Source: Dethiobacter alkaliphilus
GTDB taxonomy: Bacteria > Bacillota > Dethiobacteria > DTU022 > UBA8154
NCBI GenBank assembly: GCA_016841605.1
Contig: JAENYV010000001.1
Coordinates: forward strand, 493,056 to 557,055
Length of the DNA: 64,000 nt
Reading direction: 5' to 3'
Part shown: piece by piece, positions 45,096-53,544 of the stretch
How positions within the stretch are numbered: position 1 is the stretch's first letter
Layout of the letters: each line of letters begins with the position of its first letter
Program-made: the position numbers and the translations under genes
Notes under the pieces: model-generated
What the model was told of the DNA's origin: nothing
Databases searched by the model: none
The model's input: the letters and a program-made list of their open reading frames with translations, nothing else

Positions 45096-46191
45096 AGAAG
45101 TAGAAAAAAAACTGTCTATTCAAGAAATCCAGCATTCCTTGCTTCAAAAGGGGAAAAAGAAAGGAAATTTAACGTACAAGGAAATTATTGATGCCTTGCA
45201 GGATTTCAATCTAAATACCGAGGCTATCGACGAATTTTATGAAGAGCTCTCCCGCCAGGGGATTGAAGTCGTCGATGAGATTATTGAAATAGATGTCCTG
45301 GAAGAGGATTCCTTAAAACAAGCCCACGAGGAAGAAATAGAAACCTTTATTCCGGAAGGTATCAGTATCAATGATCCTGTCCGCATGTACCTGAAGGAAA
45401 TCGGGAAAATACCGCTTTTAACTCCTGAAGAGGAAATCTACCTGGCCAAAGGCATGGAGGCCGGCGATGAAGAATCAAAAAGGCGCCTTGCAGAGGCCAA
45501 CCTTCGTTTGGTCGTCAGTATTGCCAAGAAATATGTGGGCCGGGGAATGCTTTTTCTGGATTTGATCCAGGAGGGAAACCTGGGTCTCATTAAAGCTGTG
45601 GAAAAATTTGATTACCGTAAGGGCTATAAATTCAGCACTTATGCAACATGGTGGATCAGGCAGGCCATTACCAGAGCTATCGCGGATCAGGCGAGAACCA
45701 TTAGAATTCCTGTGCATATGGTGGAAACCATTAATAAACTGATCCGGGTTTCCCGGCAGCTTGTTCAGGAACTGGGTCGTGAACCGAGTCCGGAAGAAAT
45801 TGCCCAGGAGATGGATATCAGTGTGGAGAGAGTCCGGGAGATCTTAAAAATTGCCCAGGAGCCTGTTTCCCTGGAAACTCCTATTGGTGAAGAAGATGAC
45901 AGCCATCTCGGTGATTTTATCGAAGATCAGGAAGTCCTCGCCCCGGCAGATGCAGCAGCTTTTGAACTTCTCAGGGAGCAACTGGAAGATGTCCTTGATA
46001 CACTTACTCCCCGGGAACAAAAAGTCCTGCGCCTGAGGTTCGGTCTCGACGATGGAAGGACCAGGACTCTGGAGGAAGTCGGTCAGGTTTTTGGGGTGAC
46101 CAGGGAGCGCATCCGGCAAATTGAGGCCAAAGCTCTCCGAAAGTTGAGGCATCCTATGCGCAGTAAACGTTTAAAAGACTATCTGGACTGA
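45088..46191 (+). CDS. sigA: Primary sigma factor SigA (RpoD)
   Basis: 367 aa. Region 1.1 (residues 1-75) is present, followed by region 1.2 [22 protein letters not shown], region 2 ([24 protein letters not shown]), region 3, and region 4 ([22 protein letters not shown]). It directs RNA polymerase to TTGACA/TATAAT promoters such as those seen here. GAAAGGAGAG precedes the start. Confidence 0.98.
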   Translation: MAKEVEKKLSIQEIQHSLLQKGKKKGNLTYKEIIDALQDFNLNTEAIDEFYEELSRQGIEVVDEIIEIDVLEEDSLKQAHEEEIETFIPEGISINDPVRMYLKEIGKIPLLTPEEEIYLAKGMEAGDEESKRRLAEANLRLVVSIAKKYVGRGMLFLDLIQEGNLGLIKAVEKFDYRKGYKFSTYATWWIRQAITRAIADQARTIRIPVHMVETINKLIRVSRQLVQELGREPSPEEIAQEMDISVERVREILKIAQEPVSLETPIGEEDDSHLGDFIEDQEVLAPADAAAFELLREQLEDVLDTLTPREQKVLRLRFGLDDGRTRTLEEVGQVFGVTRERIRQIEAKALRKLRHPMRSKRLKDYLD

Positions 46192-46232
46192 AATTTTTTT
46201 GCTAAAATCGGTTAAAATATTATTTTTGATAC

Positions 46233-46261
46233 TTGACTACACTTACTGAATCAGTTATAAT
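46233..46261 (+). promoter_or_regulatory. Promoter of the tRNA cluster
   Basis: TTGACT (46233-46238), 17-bp spacer and TATAAT (46256-46261), 22 bp before tRNA-Asn. Confidence 0.75.
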
Positions 46262-46282
46262 TATTCTTGTTCGTTAGGGCAT

Positions 46283-46357
46283 TCCTCAGTAGCTCAACGG
46301 TAGAGCAACCGGCTGTTAACCGGTAGGTTGCAGGTTCGAATCCTGCCTGGGGAGCCA
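46283..46357 (+). tRNA. tRNA-Asn (GTT)
   Basis: Cloverleaf with acceptor TCCTCAG/CTGGGGA, anticodon loop CTGTTAA, T-loop GGTTCGAATCC and encoded CCA (46355-46357). Confidence 0.95.
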
Positions 46358-46365
46358 TTTTATCT

Positions 46366-46441
46366 GGGCCCATAGCTCAATTGGCAGAGCTCCCGGCTCA
46401 TAACCGGTCGGTTCTAGGTTCGAGTCCTAGTGGGCCCACCA
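46366..46441 (+). tRNA. tRNA with CAT anticodon (Met, or Ile2 after lysidine modification)
   Basis: Acceptor GGGCCCA/TGGGCCC, loop CTCATAA, encoded CCA. The anticodon stem CCGG..CCGG and acceptor do not have initiator features (no three G-C pairs at the base of the anticodon stem). Sequence similarity to B. subtilis tRNA-Ile2 in the anticodon and T arms makes Ile2 as likely as elongator Met. Confidence 0.9.
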
Positions 46442-46449
46442 TAAAGTAT

Positions 46450-46525
46450 GGCCCCTTCGTCTAATCGGTGAGGACACCAGCCTTTCAAGCTGGCAGCAGG
46501 GGTTCGAATCCCCTAGGGGTCACCA
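46450..46525 (+). tRNA. tRNA-Glu (TTC)
   Basis: Acceptor GGCCCCT/AGGGGTC, anticodon loop CTTTCAA, T-loop GGTTCGAATCC, encoded CCA. Confidence 0.95.
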
Positions 46526-46533
46526 TTTTTTTT

Positions 46534-46608
46534 GGGCGAATAGCTCAGCGGGGGAGCACCTGCCTTACAAGCAGGGGGTCGGGGGTTCAAATCCCTCTTC
46601 GCCCACCA
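46534..46608 (+). tRNA. tRNA-Val (TAC)
   Basis: Acceptor GGGCGAA/TTCGCCC, anticodon loop CTTACAA, T-loop GGTTCAAATCC, encoded CCA. Last tRNA before the accessory region. Confidence 0.95.
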
Positions 46609-46610
46609 CA

Positions 46611-46665
46611 CAAAGCGGCTAAAATCTAAAGGTATTATTAATGCCTTCAGGTTTTAGCCGCTTTG
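46611..46665 (+). terminator. Terminator of the tRNA cluster
   Basis: A 14-bp-class stem CAAAGCGGCTAAAA/TTTTAGCCGCTTTG with an inner AAGG/CCTT pair; no long T run but TTAATTT follows. Confidence 0.75.
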
Positions 46666-46767
46666 TTAATTTAGGTAAGGGGATTAATAATATTGTTTCT
46701 TCCAAATGTTTTATTTTTATGTATAAAAAAGGGTAAAGTTGTGATAGAATCAAAGGAGATTACTGCT

Positions 46768-46984
46768 TTGAGAAAAGGCAATAAAACTTATCAAAAGTCT
46801 TCCTAGAGATATTTCCCTTGAAGAAATTATTGAGCACTTAAAATTTATTGATGATAAAGATAAATCAATTTCAGAAGAAGTTGCTAATGATCCTGAATTA
46901 AAAAAAATGATTGCAGACAGCCGAACAGCCTATAAAACAAAAGAAATTTTCACTACAGAACAGTTTATAAGAGGCCTTGAATAG
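46768..46984 (+). pseudogene. Antitoxin-like gene with 5' frameshift
   Basis: From 46781 an open frame encodes a helical, charged 67-residue stretch (KLIKSLPRDISLEEIIEHLKF, then NDPELKKMIADS, ending FTTEQFIRGLE) similar to small antitoxins that precede RelE- or PIN-type toxins. No start codon exists in that frame; a TTG at 46768 with AAAGGAG upstream is in another frame. Removing one A would fuse TTG to the frame, so this looks like a one-base frameshift. No toxin gene follows. It fills most of the 350-bp gap before the oxidoreductase. Confidence 0.55.
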
Positions 46985-47014
46985 TGGTAGCTTTTTTTAT
47001 GCGGGAGGAATTTT

Positions 47015-48139
47015 GTGGAGAAAACCGACATTCTTATTATTGGCGCCGGGGTAATAGGTTTGGCCGTGGCAGCGGAGCTTTCCCATAAATTTAAGCATTG
47101 CTCCATAATTCTGATGGAACGGTATGGTAAATACGGCAGGGAGATTTCCAGCCGTAATAGCGAAGTTATTCATGCCGGGATTTATTATCCTGCCGAAAGC
47201 ATGAAAGCGCGCCTTTGTGTTGAAGGGAAAAATCTGCTTTACGATTTTTGCCGCCGTTGGAATGTTCCATTTAAACGTTGCGGCAAGCTAATCATAGCCC
47301 AAAATGTCGACGACATTCCTTCCCTGGAAAAGCTATTCAGTCAAGCCGAAAACAACGGAGTTCAAGACCTGGAGTTTCTTGATGCCGGCCAGGTTGCGCA
47401 ACTTGAACCAAATGTACAAGCACGTGCCGCCCTTTTATCACCTTCAACAGGTATTATCGATTCCCACCAACTTATGGCCCGCCTGGAATGGCTCGCCAGG
47501 CAAAACGGAGTTTTTCCGGCCTATTGTCATCATGTAACTGACGTAAAGCAGACAAATAACGGTTTCTTAGTCCATTATCTTAACCCTGATAAGACAAGTG
47601 ATCTTATCGAATGCAGCCGGTTAATCAATTGTGCAGGTCTGGAGGCCGGCACAATAGCATCTTTAGCAGGCATTGATGTCATAAAAGCAGGCTTTAAAAT
47701 TCATCTTTGCAAAGGTGAATATTTTAGCATCTCTCACCAGAAGTCAAAACTTATCTCAAGGCTTGTCTATCCTCCGCCATTAGAGGATCTGAAAGGGCTG
47801 GGGATTCATATTACGAAAACCTTAGACGGAAGAATCAGGCTTGGCCCAAATGCCTTCTACATAGAAGAGATAGATTATCAAGTAAATCCGGCGCATCGAA
47901 TGGATTTTTATCATGCCGTAAAGTCATTTTTGCCTTTCCTGGAACCTTCAGACTTAGCGCCGGAAATGGCCGGCATACGCCCTAAACTTTCAGGACCGGG
48001 AGAGCCTTTTCGTGATTTTGTGATAAAGCACGAAGCTGATCGTAATTTACAAGGGTTGATCAATCTACTGGGCATAGAGTCCCCCGGATTAACTTGTTGC
48101 CTGAGCATTGCACGCACGGTGACAGCTTTAATTAGATAA
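47015..48139 (+). CDS. FAD-dependent oxidoreductase, L-2-hydroxyglutarate oxidase-like
   Basis: 374 aa, GTG start with GGGAGG upstream. N-terminal FAD-binding DILIIGAGVIGLAVAAEL (residues 4-21), then SSRNSEVIHAGIYYPAESMKARLCVEG, a pattern of the LhgO/DadA-type DAO family. C-terminal GIESPGLTCCLSIA closes the fold. The likely reaction is oxidation of a 2-hydroxy acid or amino acid, but substrate is not readable. It stands between the tRNA-cluster gap and two recombinase genes. Confidence 0.8.
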   Translation: MEKTDILIIGAGVIGLAVAAELSHKFKHCSIILMERYGKYGREISSRNSEVIHAGIYYPAESMKARLCVEGKNLLYDFCRRWNVPFKRCGKLIIAQNVDDIPSLEKLFSQAENNGVQDLEFLDAGQVAQLEPNVQARAALLSPSTGIIDSHQLMARLEWLARQNGVFPAYCHHVTDVKQTNNGFLVHYLNPDKTSDLIECSRLINCAGLEAGTIASLAGIDVIKAGFKIHLCKGEYFSISHQKSKLISRLVYPPPLEDLKGLGIHITKTLDGRIRLGPNAFYIEEIDYQVNPAHRMDFYHAVKSFLPFLEPSDLAPEMAGIRPKLSGPGEPFRDFVIKHEADRNLQGLINLLGIESPGLTCCLSIARTVTALIR

Positions 48140-48142
48140 ATA

Positions 48143-49096
48143 TTGTTAACGGATGTGTTGCCTTCAATGGATAACAGCCTTATCCCTCACTGCCAAGAAT
48201 ATCTGGATTACCTGGAGATCGAATGCGGTAACCAGCCCCGCAGTATTGAGGCCTATCTTATTGATCTGCGCCTCTTTTTCCATTTTCTACGGGAAAAGGG
48301 TATGGCCCGGGAGCAGACAGACCCGGCGCAGTGCAATACGGGCCAGGTGCGCCCTGAGCACTTGCGCGCCTTTTTAGTATACCTGGCGGAAGAGCGGGGC
48401 AACGGTCCCCTGGCCCGGACCCGCAAACTGGCTGCCATTAGAAACTATTTCGGGTTTCTCTTCCTGACCGGCCGATTCAAAAACAAGAAAAACCCCACCC
48501 TTCGTCTCCCCAAAATTAAGAAGCCCCACAAACTGCCTATTTTCCTCAACCGGGAGGAAGCGGAAACCCTGCTGAAGGTTTCCCGCCTGGACAGTATCCA
48601 TCCCTACCGGGATTACGCCATGATGCGTCTCTTCTTGCAGACAGGCCTGCGTCTGGACGAGCTGGTTCAGTTGGAGCGGCGTCATATCAACCTGCCGGAG
48701 GAATACGTTTTTGTCCGTGGCAAAGGGGACCGGGAGAGGTTGCTGCCCCTGAGCGAGGCTACCATCGCCGCCTTGCGGGAACATCTGGAACGGACCATCC
48801 CCTTCGACCCGCCGCCCGAGCAAAAAGTATTTCGTAATCACCGGGGCCGACCCCTCACCTGGCGCGGTGTGCAGATGATCTTTGAGCGTATCTGCAAACA
48901 AGCCGGGCTGACAAAACCCGGACTCTCTCCCCATAAATTGCGCCACACATGTTTTACCCTGCTCTTGCGGGAAGGAGTGGACATCATGGTTTTAAAAGAA
49001 CTGGCCGGCCACAAAGACATCAACAGTACCGATGTTTATGCCCATGTGGATCTGGGTGATGTGCGGGAAGCGGTGGAAAAGCATCCGTTGGGGTAA
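48143..49096 (+). CDS. Tyrosine recombinase / integrase, XerC-like (first of a tandem pair)
   Basis: 317 aa. SAM-like N-terminal domain (about residues 10-110) and catalytic domain with TGLRLDELVQL (Arg I), GKGDRERLLPL (Lys), HKLRHTCFTL (His-x-x-Arg), LAGHKDINSTDVYAHV (His and nucleophile Tyr). All catalytic residues are present. Start uncertain: TTG 48143 or ATG 48167, neither with a good ribosome site. It lies 4 bp after the oxidoreductase. Two neighbouring recombinases near a tRNA cluster suggest island mobilisation or DNA inversion. Confidence 0.88.
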   Translation: MLTDVLPSMDNSLIPHCQEYLDYLEIECGNQPRSIEAYLIDLRLFFHFLREKGMAREQTDPAQCNTGQVRPEHLRAFLVYLAEERGNGPLARTRKLAAIRNYFGFLFLTGRFKNKKNPTLRLPKIKKPHKLPIFLNREEAETLLKVSRLDSIHPYRDYAMMRLFLQTGLRLDELVQLERRHINLPEEYVFVRGKGDRERLLPLSEATIAALREHLERTIPFDPPPEQKVFRNHRGRPLTWRGVQMIFERICKQAGLTKPGLSPHKLRHTCFTLLLREGVDIMVLKELAGHKDINSTDVYAHVDLGDVREAVEKHPLG

Positions 49097-49150
49097 AAGT
49101 GCATCTTAATCATGCGCACGTCAATATAAGGGTGTAGAGGGAGGAAGCTG

Positions 49151-50182
49151 ATGAACGATTACAATTTTAGCCCGAAGAAAAAAAGAGGCATCATCGTGCC
49201 GGGCAGAAAAAGGCGTTCCAGGTGGCTGCGGCAGCTTTATGTCCGGGAACAGCTTTCCATCTATGATATTCAGATCAAACGGGAAGATTTCCCCTGGCAG
49301 GAACAATATGAGCGTTATCTTTTGCAGGAAAGATGCCTGATGCCCATTACGGTAAAAGGCCATATCCATGTTCTGCGCCAGTTTTTTCGTTTCCTGCGGC
49401 AGCAATACAGTATGCAAACATTCAGGGCCGCGGAAGTCACCCCTGATCATATCCGCCGCTACCTGGCCTATCTGAAAAATGAGCGGCAGAACAGCGCGTC
49501 ATCACGAAACAGCAAGTTGGGTATTCTAAAAAGCTATTATATTTTTCTTGAATACTATGAATACCAGGAGGAGGGCCAAAATCCGCTCCTCTACATCCGC
49601 CGGGCCCGCGTCCCCAGCCGTCTGCCCGTCTACCTGACCCGGGAGGAGGCGGAAAAAATTCTGGCAGCCGCGGCGCACAGCTCCCATCCCCAACGCGATA
49701 CGGCTATTCTCAGGGTAATGCTGCAGACCGGCCTGCGCGCCGGCGAACTTTTGCGTCTGCGCCTCTGCGATCTTGATCTGACGGATAAGACGCTGCGCAT
49801 CAACGGCAAGGGTAGTAAGCAGCGCCTGGTGCCCCTGACGAAAAACACAATGCTTGCCCTGCAGGACTACCTCGCCGTCCGGCACCCGGGGGCGGAGGGC
49901 GAAGCCCAGGTGCTTTTCCTCAACGACAAGAATAAACCTTGGGAAGGTCCGGAGTTAAATAAGTGCTTTCAAGAGCTCTGCTCCGTTGCGGATATTCAAA
50001 AGACCGGTCTTACCGTGCGCAACCTGCGCCATACCTGCCTTACTCTGCTCCTGCAGAACGGAGCCAAACTTCCGGCCCTGAAAAAGCTGGCCGGGCATAG
50101 CAATTTAAGCAGCACTCAACGTTATATCCATATCACGCAGAACCAGTTGCGGGAGGCCATCAAAAAGCATCCTTTAGGGTAA
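49151..50182 (+). CDS. Tyrosine recombinase / integrase (second of a tandem pair), altered active site
   Basis: 343 aa, ATG behind AGGGAGGAAGC. The N-terminal extension is longer by about 45 basic residues (KKKRGIIVPGRKRRSRW). Catalytic domain has TGLRAGELLRL, NGKGSKQRLVPL, then VRNLRHTCLTL and LAGHSNLSSTQRYIHI. In the His-x-x-Arg box the usual His is replaced by Arg (V-R-N-L-R-H), while the Arg, the second His and the Tyr are kept. Both recombinases end in the same KHPLG, so they may be ancient duplicates. Confidence 0.85.
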   Translation: MNDYNFSPKKKRGIIVPGRKRRSRWLRQLYVREQLSIYDIQIKREDFPWQEQYERYLLQERCLMPITVKGHIHVLRQFFRFLRQQYSMQTFRAAEVTPDHIRRYLAYLKNERQNSASSRNSKLGILKSYYIFLEYYEYQEEGQNPLLYIRRARVPSRLPVYLTREEAEKILAAAAHSSHPQRDTAILRVMLQTGLRAGELLRLRLCDLDLTDKTLRINGKGSKQRLVPLTKNTMLALQDYLAVRHPGAEGEAQVLFLNDKNKPWEGPELNKCFQELCSVADIQKTGLTVRNLRHTCLTLLLQNGAKLPALKKLAGHSNLSSTQRYIHITQNQLREAIKKHPLG

Positions 50183-50315
50183 AGGGCCGGACGAATTATA
50201 GGAAAGAAATTTATGATGAAATCAACATATTGTATATAATATATATAATGCGCAATATTAGCGAGGTGCAAATACCCGAAAATTTCGAGCAGTTTAATTA
50301 GAAAGGAGCCTTCAG

Positions 50316-50717
50316 ATGAACCAACTTAAAAAAATAAGGTGGAAACAACGATTCATTAATTTTGAAAAATCATACAAAACGTTAAACAAATATATCAGTC
50401 AGCCCATAAATACAGAAATAGAACGAGCAGGTATTATACAATTATTCGAAATTGCTTTTGAGCTTTCCTGGAAACTGATGAAAGATTATCTTGAAGTTTT
50501 AGGATTTAGTGTGAAAAGTCCCAGGGAAACAATTAAACAAGCATATCAATTCGGTTTAATTGATGACGGACATATTTGGATTGATGCCCTTACTGATAGG
50601 AATTTAACAGTTCACACTTATGATGAAAAACTGGCGAAGAAGATGACTGAAGATATCGTTCAGATTTATTTCCCTGAATTAAAAAAATTATATGAAAAAC
50701 TAGTTAAGGAGCTATAA
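50316..50717 (+). CDS. HEPN-domain protein, nucleotidyltransferase-associated (HI0074 family)
   Basis: 133 aa, all-helical. The family pattern appears as FELSWKLMKDYLEVLGF and SPRETIKQAYQFGLI, with the HEPN RNase motif R-x4-H as RNLTVH near residue 93. In HEPN-MNT pairs this is the toxic RNase, blocked by AMPylation by its partner. GAAAGGAG precedes the ATG; the MNT gene follows after 2 bp. Confidence 0.88.
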   Translation: MNQLKKIRWKQRFINFEKSYKTLNKYISQPINTEIERAGIIQLFEIAFELSWKLMKDYLEVLGFSVKSPRETIKQAYQFGLIDDGHIWIDALTDRNLTVHTYDEKLAKKMTEDIVQIYFPELKKLYEKLVKEL

Positions 50718-50719
50718 AG

Positions 50720-51028
50720 ATGTATGGCCTGTTGGAAAGGGATCTTAACTATATAACGGAGGCCGTTAAAAAGTATCCCGAAGTTGAAGAAACCATCCTA
50801 TTTGGTAGTAGAGCTATAGGTAATTACAAAAAGGGATCAGATATAGATCTTGCCCTAATTGGCGAAAAGGTTGATAGAAAAATAGTAAGAAGATTGAGCG
50901 ATGATCTAAATGAAGAATATCCTTTGCCATACTTTTTCGATATTGTAAATTATAACGAGATTACAAATGAAGAACTAAAAAAGCATATCAACAGTGTAGG
51001 AAAGTCAATTTATAAGAGATGCAATTAG
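50720..51028 (+). CDS. MNT-type minimal nucleotidyltransferase (antitoxin of HEPN-MNT)
   Basis: 102 aa. Nucleotidyltransferase motif FGSRAIGNYKKGSDIDLALIG (G-S-x10-D-x-D) near 27-46, third carboxylate in DIVNY near 80. Translationally coupled to the HEPN gene. The C-terminal gene remnant that follows (codons SEEDASDEFYSMAEELEG, about 51027-51082) does not belong to it. Confidence 0.88.
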   Translation: MYGLLERDLNYITEAVKKYPEVEETILFGSRAIGNYKKGSDIDLALIGEKVDRKIVRRLSDDLNEEYPLPYFFDIVNYNEITNEELKKHINSVGKSIYKRCN

Positions 51029-51116
51029 TGAAGAGGATGCCTCTGATGAATTTTATTCCATGGCAGAAGAATTAGAAGGTTAATCTACTTTATATTATTG
51101 TGCTGTAACTTACGGA

Positions 51117-51279
51117 GTTGAGATAATATTTGCCTTAACTTGAAAAAAATGTGATGGAAGCACTTGACAAGAAAATTGGATTATAGTATTCTGTTCATGC
51201 GCTGAACTAATAATGATTAAAGATTAGCTGCTGATGTGCGTTTAAGCTTTCCGGAAGTTGTAAATTTAGTATGTACATA
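51117..51279 (+). repeat. 163-bp promoter-bearing repeat element, copy A
   Basis: Begins with GTTGAGATAATAT, followed by TTGAAAAAAATGTGATGG and a promoter TTGACA (51164-51169), 17 bp, TATTCT (51187-51192); then a hairpin GTTCA/TGAAC and the tail ATGTGCGTTTAAGCTTTCC, ending ATGTACAT. The segment before it is a remnant of the winged-helix C-terminal end. It leads to the TumA-TumE pair. Confidence 0.85.
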
Positions 51280-51311
51280 GAAGTATGCTTTTTAAGTGAG
51301 GTTAAAAAAAT

Positions 51312-51587
51312 ATGGACAAATTGAGTGTTAACAAAAAAGAAATAAAAGAATATCACAAATTAATAATAATATCTGAATTAGCGCCCTTGAAAGAACACAT
51401 TAAAATGATAGAGTTAAAGAAAGGGTGTTCTTTTCAGGAGTTTGAAAAACGAATAAAAAGTACATCGGAAATTTTTTCTGAATGGGATGATTATATTGAG
51501 TGGAAAGCCTACCGGACAAAACTAGAAGAACTTGAAAATAGAATTGAAGAAATAGAAAAGGTCCATCATGTTGAAGTTACTGATTGA
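51312..51587 (+). CDS. Small helical protein, probable TumA-type antitoxin
   Basis: 91 aa, mostly charged helices (MDKLSVNKKEIKEYHKL, ELKKGCSFQEFEKRIKS, ending KVHHVEVTD). It precedes and overlaps by 20 bp the TumE-like gene, the usual place of the cognate antitoxin. Identification rests on context; the sequence itself is not distinctive. It lies 32 bp after repeat copy A, from whose promoter it is likely transcribed. Confidence 0.6.
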   Translation: MDKLSVNKKEIKEYHKLIIISELAPLKEHIKMIELKKGCSFQEFEKRIKSTSEIFSEWDDYIEWKAYRTKLEELENRIEEIEKVHHVEVTD

Positions 51588-51912
51588 AAGCGAAATAATC
51601 CAAAGCTATGTAGTGCATGATTTTAAACAGGGAACAAATTTTTATTACCTGAAAGCTACGGCTAATCTAATTGACGGAACATTGCTTCATATACGGAAAT
51701 ATAGCTCAGATCATGAATACCACTATTCGTACCATTGGCAAAAAGAAAGTGGTGAATTAGTTGTAAGGTGGGATAACTCTCCTCATCACAATTATCTAGT
51801 TACTTTTCCACATCATAAGCATGCTGATAATAAGGTTTTACCTTCAACAGAAATTACATTAGAAGAAGTAATTACGTATATAACAAAAAAATTAGATAAA
51901 CAAATTTCATGA
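51568..51912 (+). CDS. TumE-family toxin (DUF6516)
   Basis: 114 aa. The combination SYVVHDF, LIDGTLLHIRKYS, YSYHWQKESGELVVRWDNSPHH and TFPHHKH is characteristic of the TumE/DUF6516 toxins, with conserved RWDN and HxH motifs. These act in TumE-TumA toxin-antitoxin modules, and the toxic target is not well known. Immediately downstream is a collapsed winged-helix gene and repeat copy B. Confidence 0.75.
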   Translation: MLKLLIESEIIQSYVVHDFKQGTNFYYLKATANLIDGTLLHIRKYSSDHEYHYSYHWQKESGELVVRWDNSPHHNYLVTFPHHKHADNKVLPSTEITLEEVITYITKKLDKQIS

Positions 51913-51924
51913 AAGCGAGTTAGC

Positions 51925-51997
51925 ATGGAAAGAGAACATCTTATCCTAAACTTCTTTACATAATAGAGCTGTAAACTTGTTGAAAAAGTTGAGATAA
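51925..51997 (+). pseudogene. Winged-helix gene collapsed to its two ends
   Basis: ATG plus nine codons identical to the winged-helix start (MEREHLILN) is joined to the last codons (like RAVNLLKKLR) with the whole middle deleted; the frame is interrupted by TAA after the first piece. It flows directly into repeat copy B. Confidence 0.8.
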
Positions 51998-52151
51998 TAT
52001 CTGCCTGAAATTGAAAAAAATGTGATGGGAGCACTTGACAAAAAATTTAAGGTATAGTATTCTGTTCATGTGCTGAACTAATAATGATTAAAATATTAGC
52101 TGCTGATGTGCGTTTAAGCTTTCCGGGAGTTGATAATTTCGTATGTACATA
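51988..52151 (+). repeat. 163-bp promoter-bearing repeat element, copy B
   Basis: Same layout as copy A: TTGACA at 52035-52040, TATTCT at 52058-52063 (17-bp spacer with different bases), hairpin GTTCA..TGAAC and the tail ending ATGTACAT. It leads into a decayed winged-helix gene. Confidence 0.85.
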
Positions 52152-52168
52152 AATGAAAGCGAGTCATC

Positions 52169-52306
52169 ATAGAAAGAGAACATCTGATTCTTAAACGAAG
52201 AGCAAACTACCCAGCGGCAAATAGCTGGCGGGAACAGGCCTTTCCTTGTGTTCCGTCAACCTTCTTCTTAAAAGAATGATCAAAAAAGGCCTGTCAAAAT
52301 AGAATA
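52169..52306 (+). pseudogene. Decayed fragment of the winged-helix gene
   Basis: ATA GAA AGA GAA CAT matches the start MEREH with ATG changed to ATA. The following HTH part (EEQTTQRQIAG, SVNLLLKRMIKKGL) is recognisable but broken by deletions and frameshifts. Confidence 0.75.
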
Positions 52307-52334
52307 AAATCTAAGAGGTAAGAGGTGCCCTGTT

Positions 52335-52592
52335 ATGAAATGGGTAGAGGTTAAAAAACTTTATCCTGATCAATATGTGTTGCTAGAAGAATTGGAGTCT
52401 GTAACTCAAGGCAACAAAAAAATCATAAAGGATGTTGCCATCATTAAATCAATACTAGACTCGAAGGAAGCAACAAGAGAATTAGTTCGTTCTAAAGGCA
52501 ATAGATTTGTATATCATACCTCAGAGGATGAAATCATCATAGAAATAGTTCAAAGTCCCAGATTTAGAGGTAATATAAGTTATGAAAATTAA
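52335..52592 (+). CDS. 85-aa partner of retropepsin-like protease, copy 1
   Basis: Begins MKWVEVKKLYPDQYVLLEELES and continues as a mixed helical/strand protein (RFVYHTSEDEIIIEIV). A homologue is at 56736 with the same ordering of conserved residues (W..E......Y......E.L.......NK.I.K..A.I). Stop overlaps the protease start by 11 bp, so the two genes are coupled. I do not recognise a known family. Upstream AGAGGTAAGAGGTGCC provides a ribosome site. Confidence 0.7.
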   Translation: MKWVEVKKLYPDQYVLLEELESVTQGNKKIIKDVAIIKSILDSKEATRELVRSKGNRFVYHTSEDEIIIEIVQSPRFRGNISYEN

Positions 52593-52965
52593 CCTTAGAG
52601 ATAATTTGCTATTTACCTCACTAACACTAATACATAATGATAGACAGATAATTATAGATAATATAATTATCGATACAGGAGCAGCGCAAACGCTGCTCTC
52701 TTCTGACATCGCAGAAAATATTGGAATTGTATATCAAAATGGAGATAGAATAATTAGAATGTTTGGTATAGGCGGAGAGAGCATTGCTTTTAGAAAAATT
52801 GTAGATGAAGTGAAGTTCGGTATAATATCCATCAAAGATTATTCACTTGATTTCGGTTATATCGACACGAGACACGGAATTAACGGTTTAATTGGGTTAG
52901 ATCTGCTGTTGAAAGTAAAAGCAGTGATTGATTTGCATTCTTTAGAGATAATTTTGAAGGGTTAA
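52582..52965 (+). CDS. Retropepsin-like aspartic protease (clan AA), copy 1
   Basis: 127 aa, the size of one pepsin lobe. The active-site motif IIDTGAAQTLLSSD (Asp-Thr-Gly) is near residue 29-42 and the second hydrophobic-hydrophobic-Gly motif GLIGLDLLL near 106-114, as in retroviral-type dimeric proteases. No signal peptide. It pairs with the 85-aa gene upstream; the same pair occurs at 56736/56990. Its target is unknown. Confidence 0.88.
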   Translation: MKINLRDNLLFTSLTLIHNDRQIIIDNIIIDTGAAQTLLSSDIAENIGIVYQNGDRIIRMFGIGGESIAFRKIVDEVKFGIISIKDYSLDFGYIDTRHGINGLIGLDLLLKVKAVIDLHSLEIILKG

Positions 52966-53016
52966 ACTACTTTTAATCCTGTAGTTGTATTTAATTAGAA
53001 TGAAAAGGGCTAATTT

Positions 53017-53535
53017 ATGGAAAGAGAACATTTGATTCTAAACTATATCCAAAACGAAGAACAGACAACACAAAGACAAATAGCCGGCGAAACAGGCCTT
53101 TCCCTGGGTTCCGTCAACCTTCTCCTTAAAAGAATGATCAAAAAAGGCCTGATCAAAATAGAACGCTTAAATGCCCGGACCATTCGTTATATCCTTACGC
53201 CTTATGGTCTGGCGGAAAAAAGCAAACTCACTTACCGCTATATTAAGCATTCCTATGCCCAGATTACCCGTCTGGCCTCTGCCGTAGAAAAATTGCTGGA
53301 AAAAATCCAGGTTGGGAAAGGCGAAGTTATCTACCTCTACGGTCCCCAAAACGAAGTTTTTGAGGTGCTGAACCTGGTACTTAGCAAAGGAAAGATCAAC
53401 CATGTATATATTACAGACGACAGACGTCTCCCGGAGCCGTCACCTCAAATTGCCATAATCGTCTGGGACCTCTCTGATGAAGAAAAATTTGCTCCTACAT
53501 ATAGAGTTGTAAACTTATTGAAAGAGTTGAGATAA
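53017..53535 (+). CDS. Winged-helix regulator, intact copy 1
   Basis: 172 aa. Residues 1-70 form a winged HTH: REHLILNYIQNEEQTTQRQI, then helix-turn-helix TGLSLGSVNLLLKRMIKKGL and wing RTIRYILTP. The C-terminal part (about 95-172) resembles a small Rossmann-like domain (GEVIYLYGPQNEVFEVLNLVL). Similar proteins appear before EPS/capsule loci in clostridia (MarR-like EPS-associated regulators), so control of exopolysaccharide genes is likely. AAAAGGGCTAATTT precedes the ATG. Copy at 59429 is identical over about the first 400 bp. Confidence 0.8.
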   Translation: MEREHLILNYIQNEEQTTQRQIAGETGLSLGSVNLLLKRMIKKGLIKIERLNARTIRYILTPYGLAEKSKLTYRYIKHSYAQITRLASAVEKLLEKIQVGKGEVIYLYGPQNEVFEVLNLVLSKGKINHVYITDDRRLPEPSPQIAIIVWDLSDEEKFAPTYRVVNLLKELR

Positions 53536-53544
53536 CTATAAGCG

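Noticed and set aside
51027-51082. Separate small gene after the MNT gene
   Set aside because: Only about 18 codons without a start; a gene-end remnant at most.
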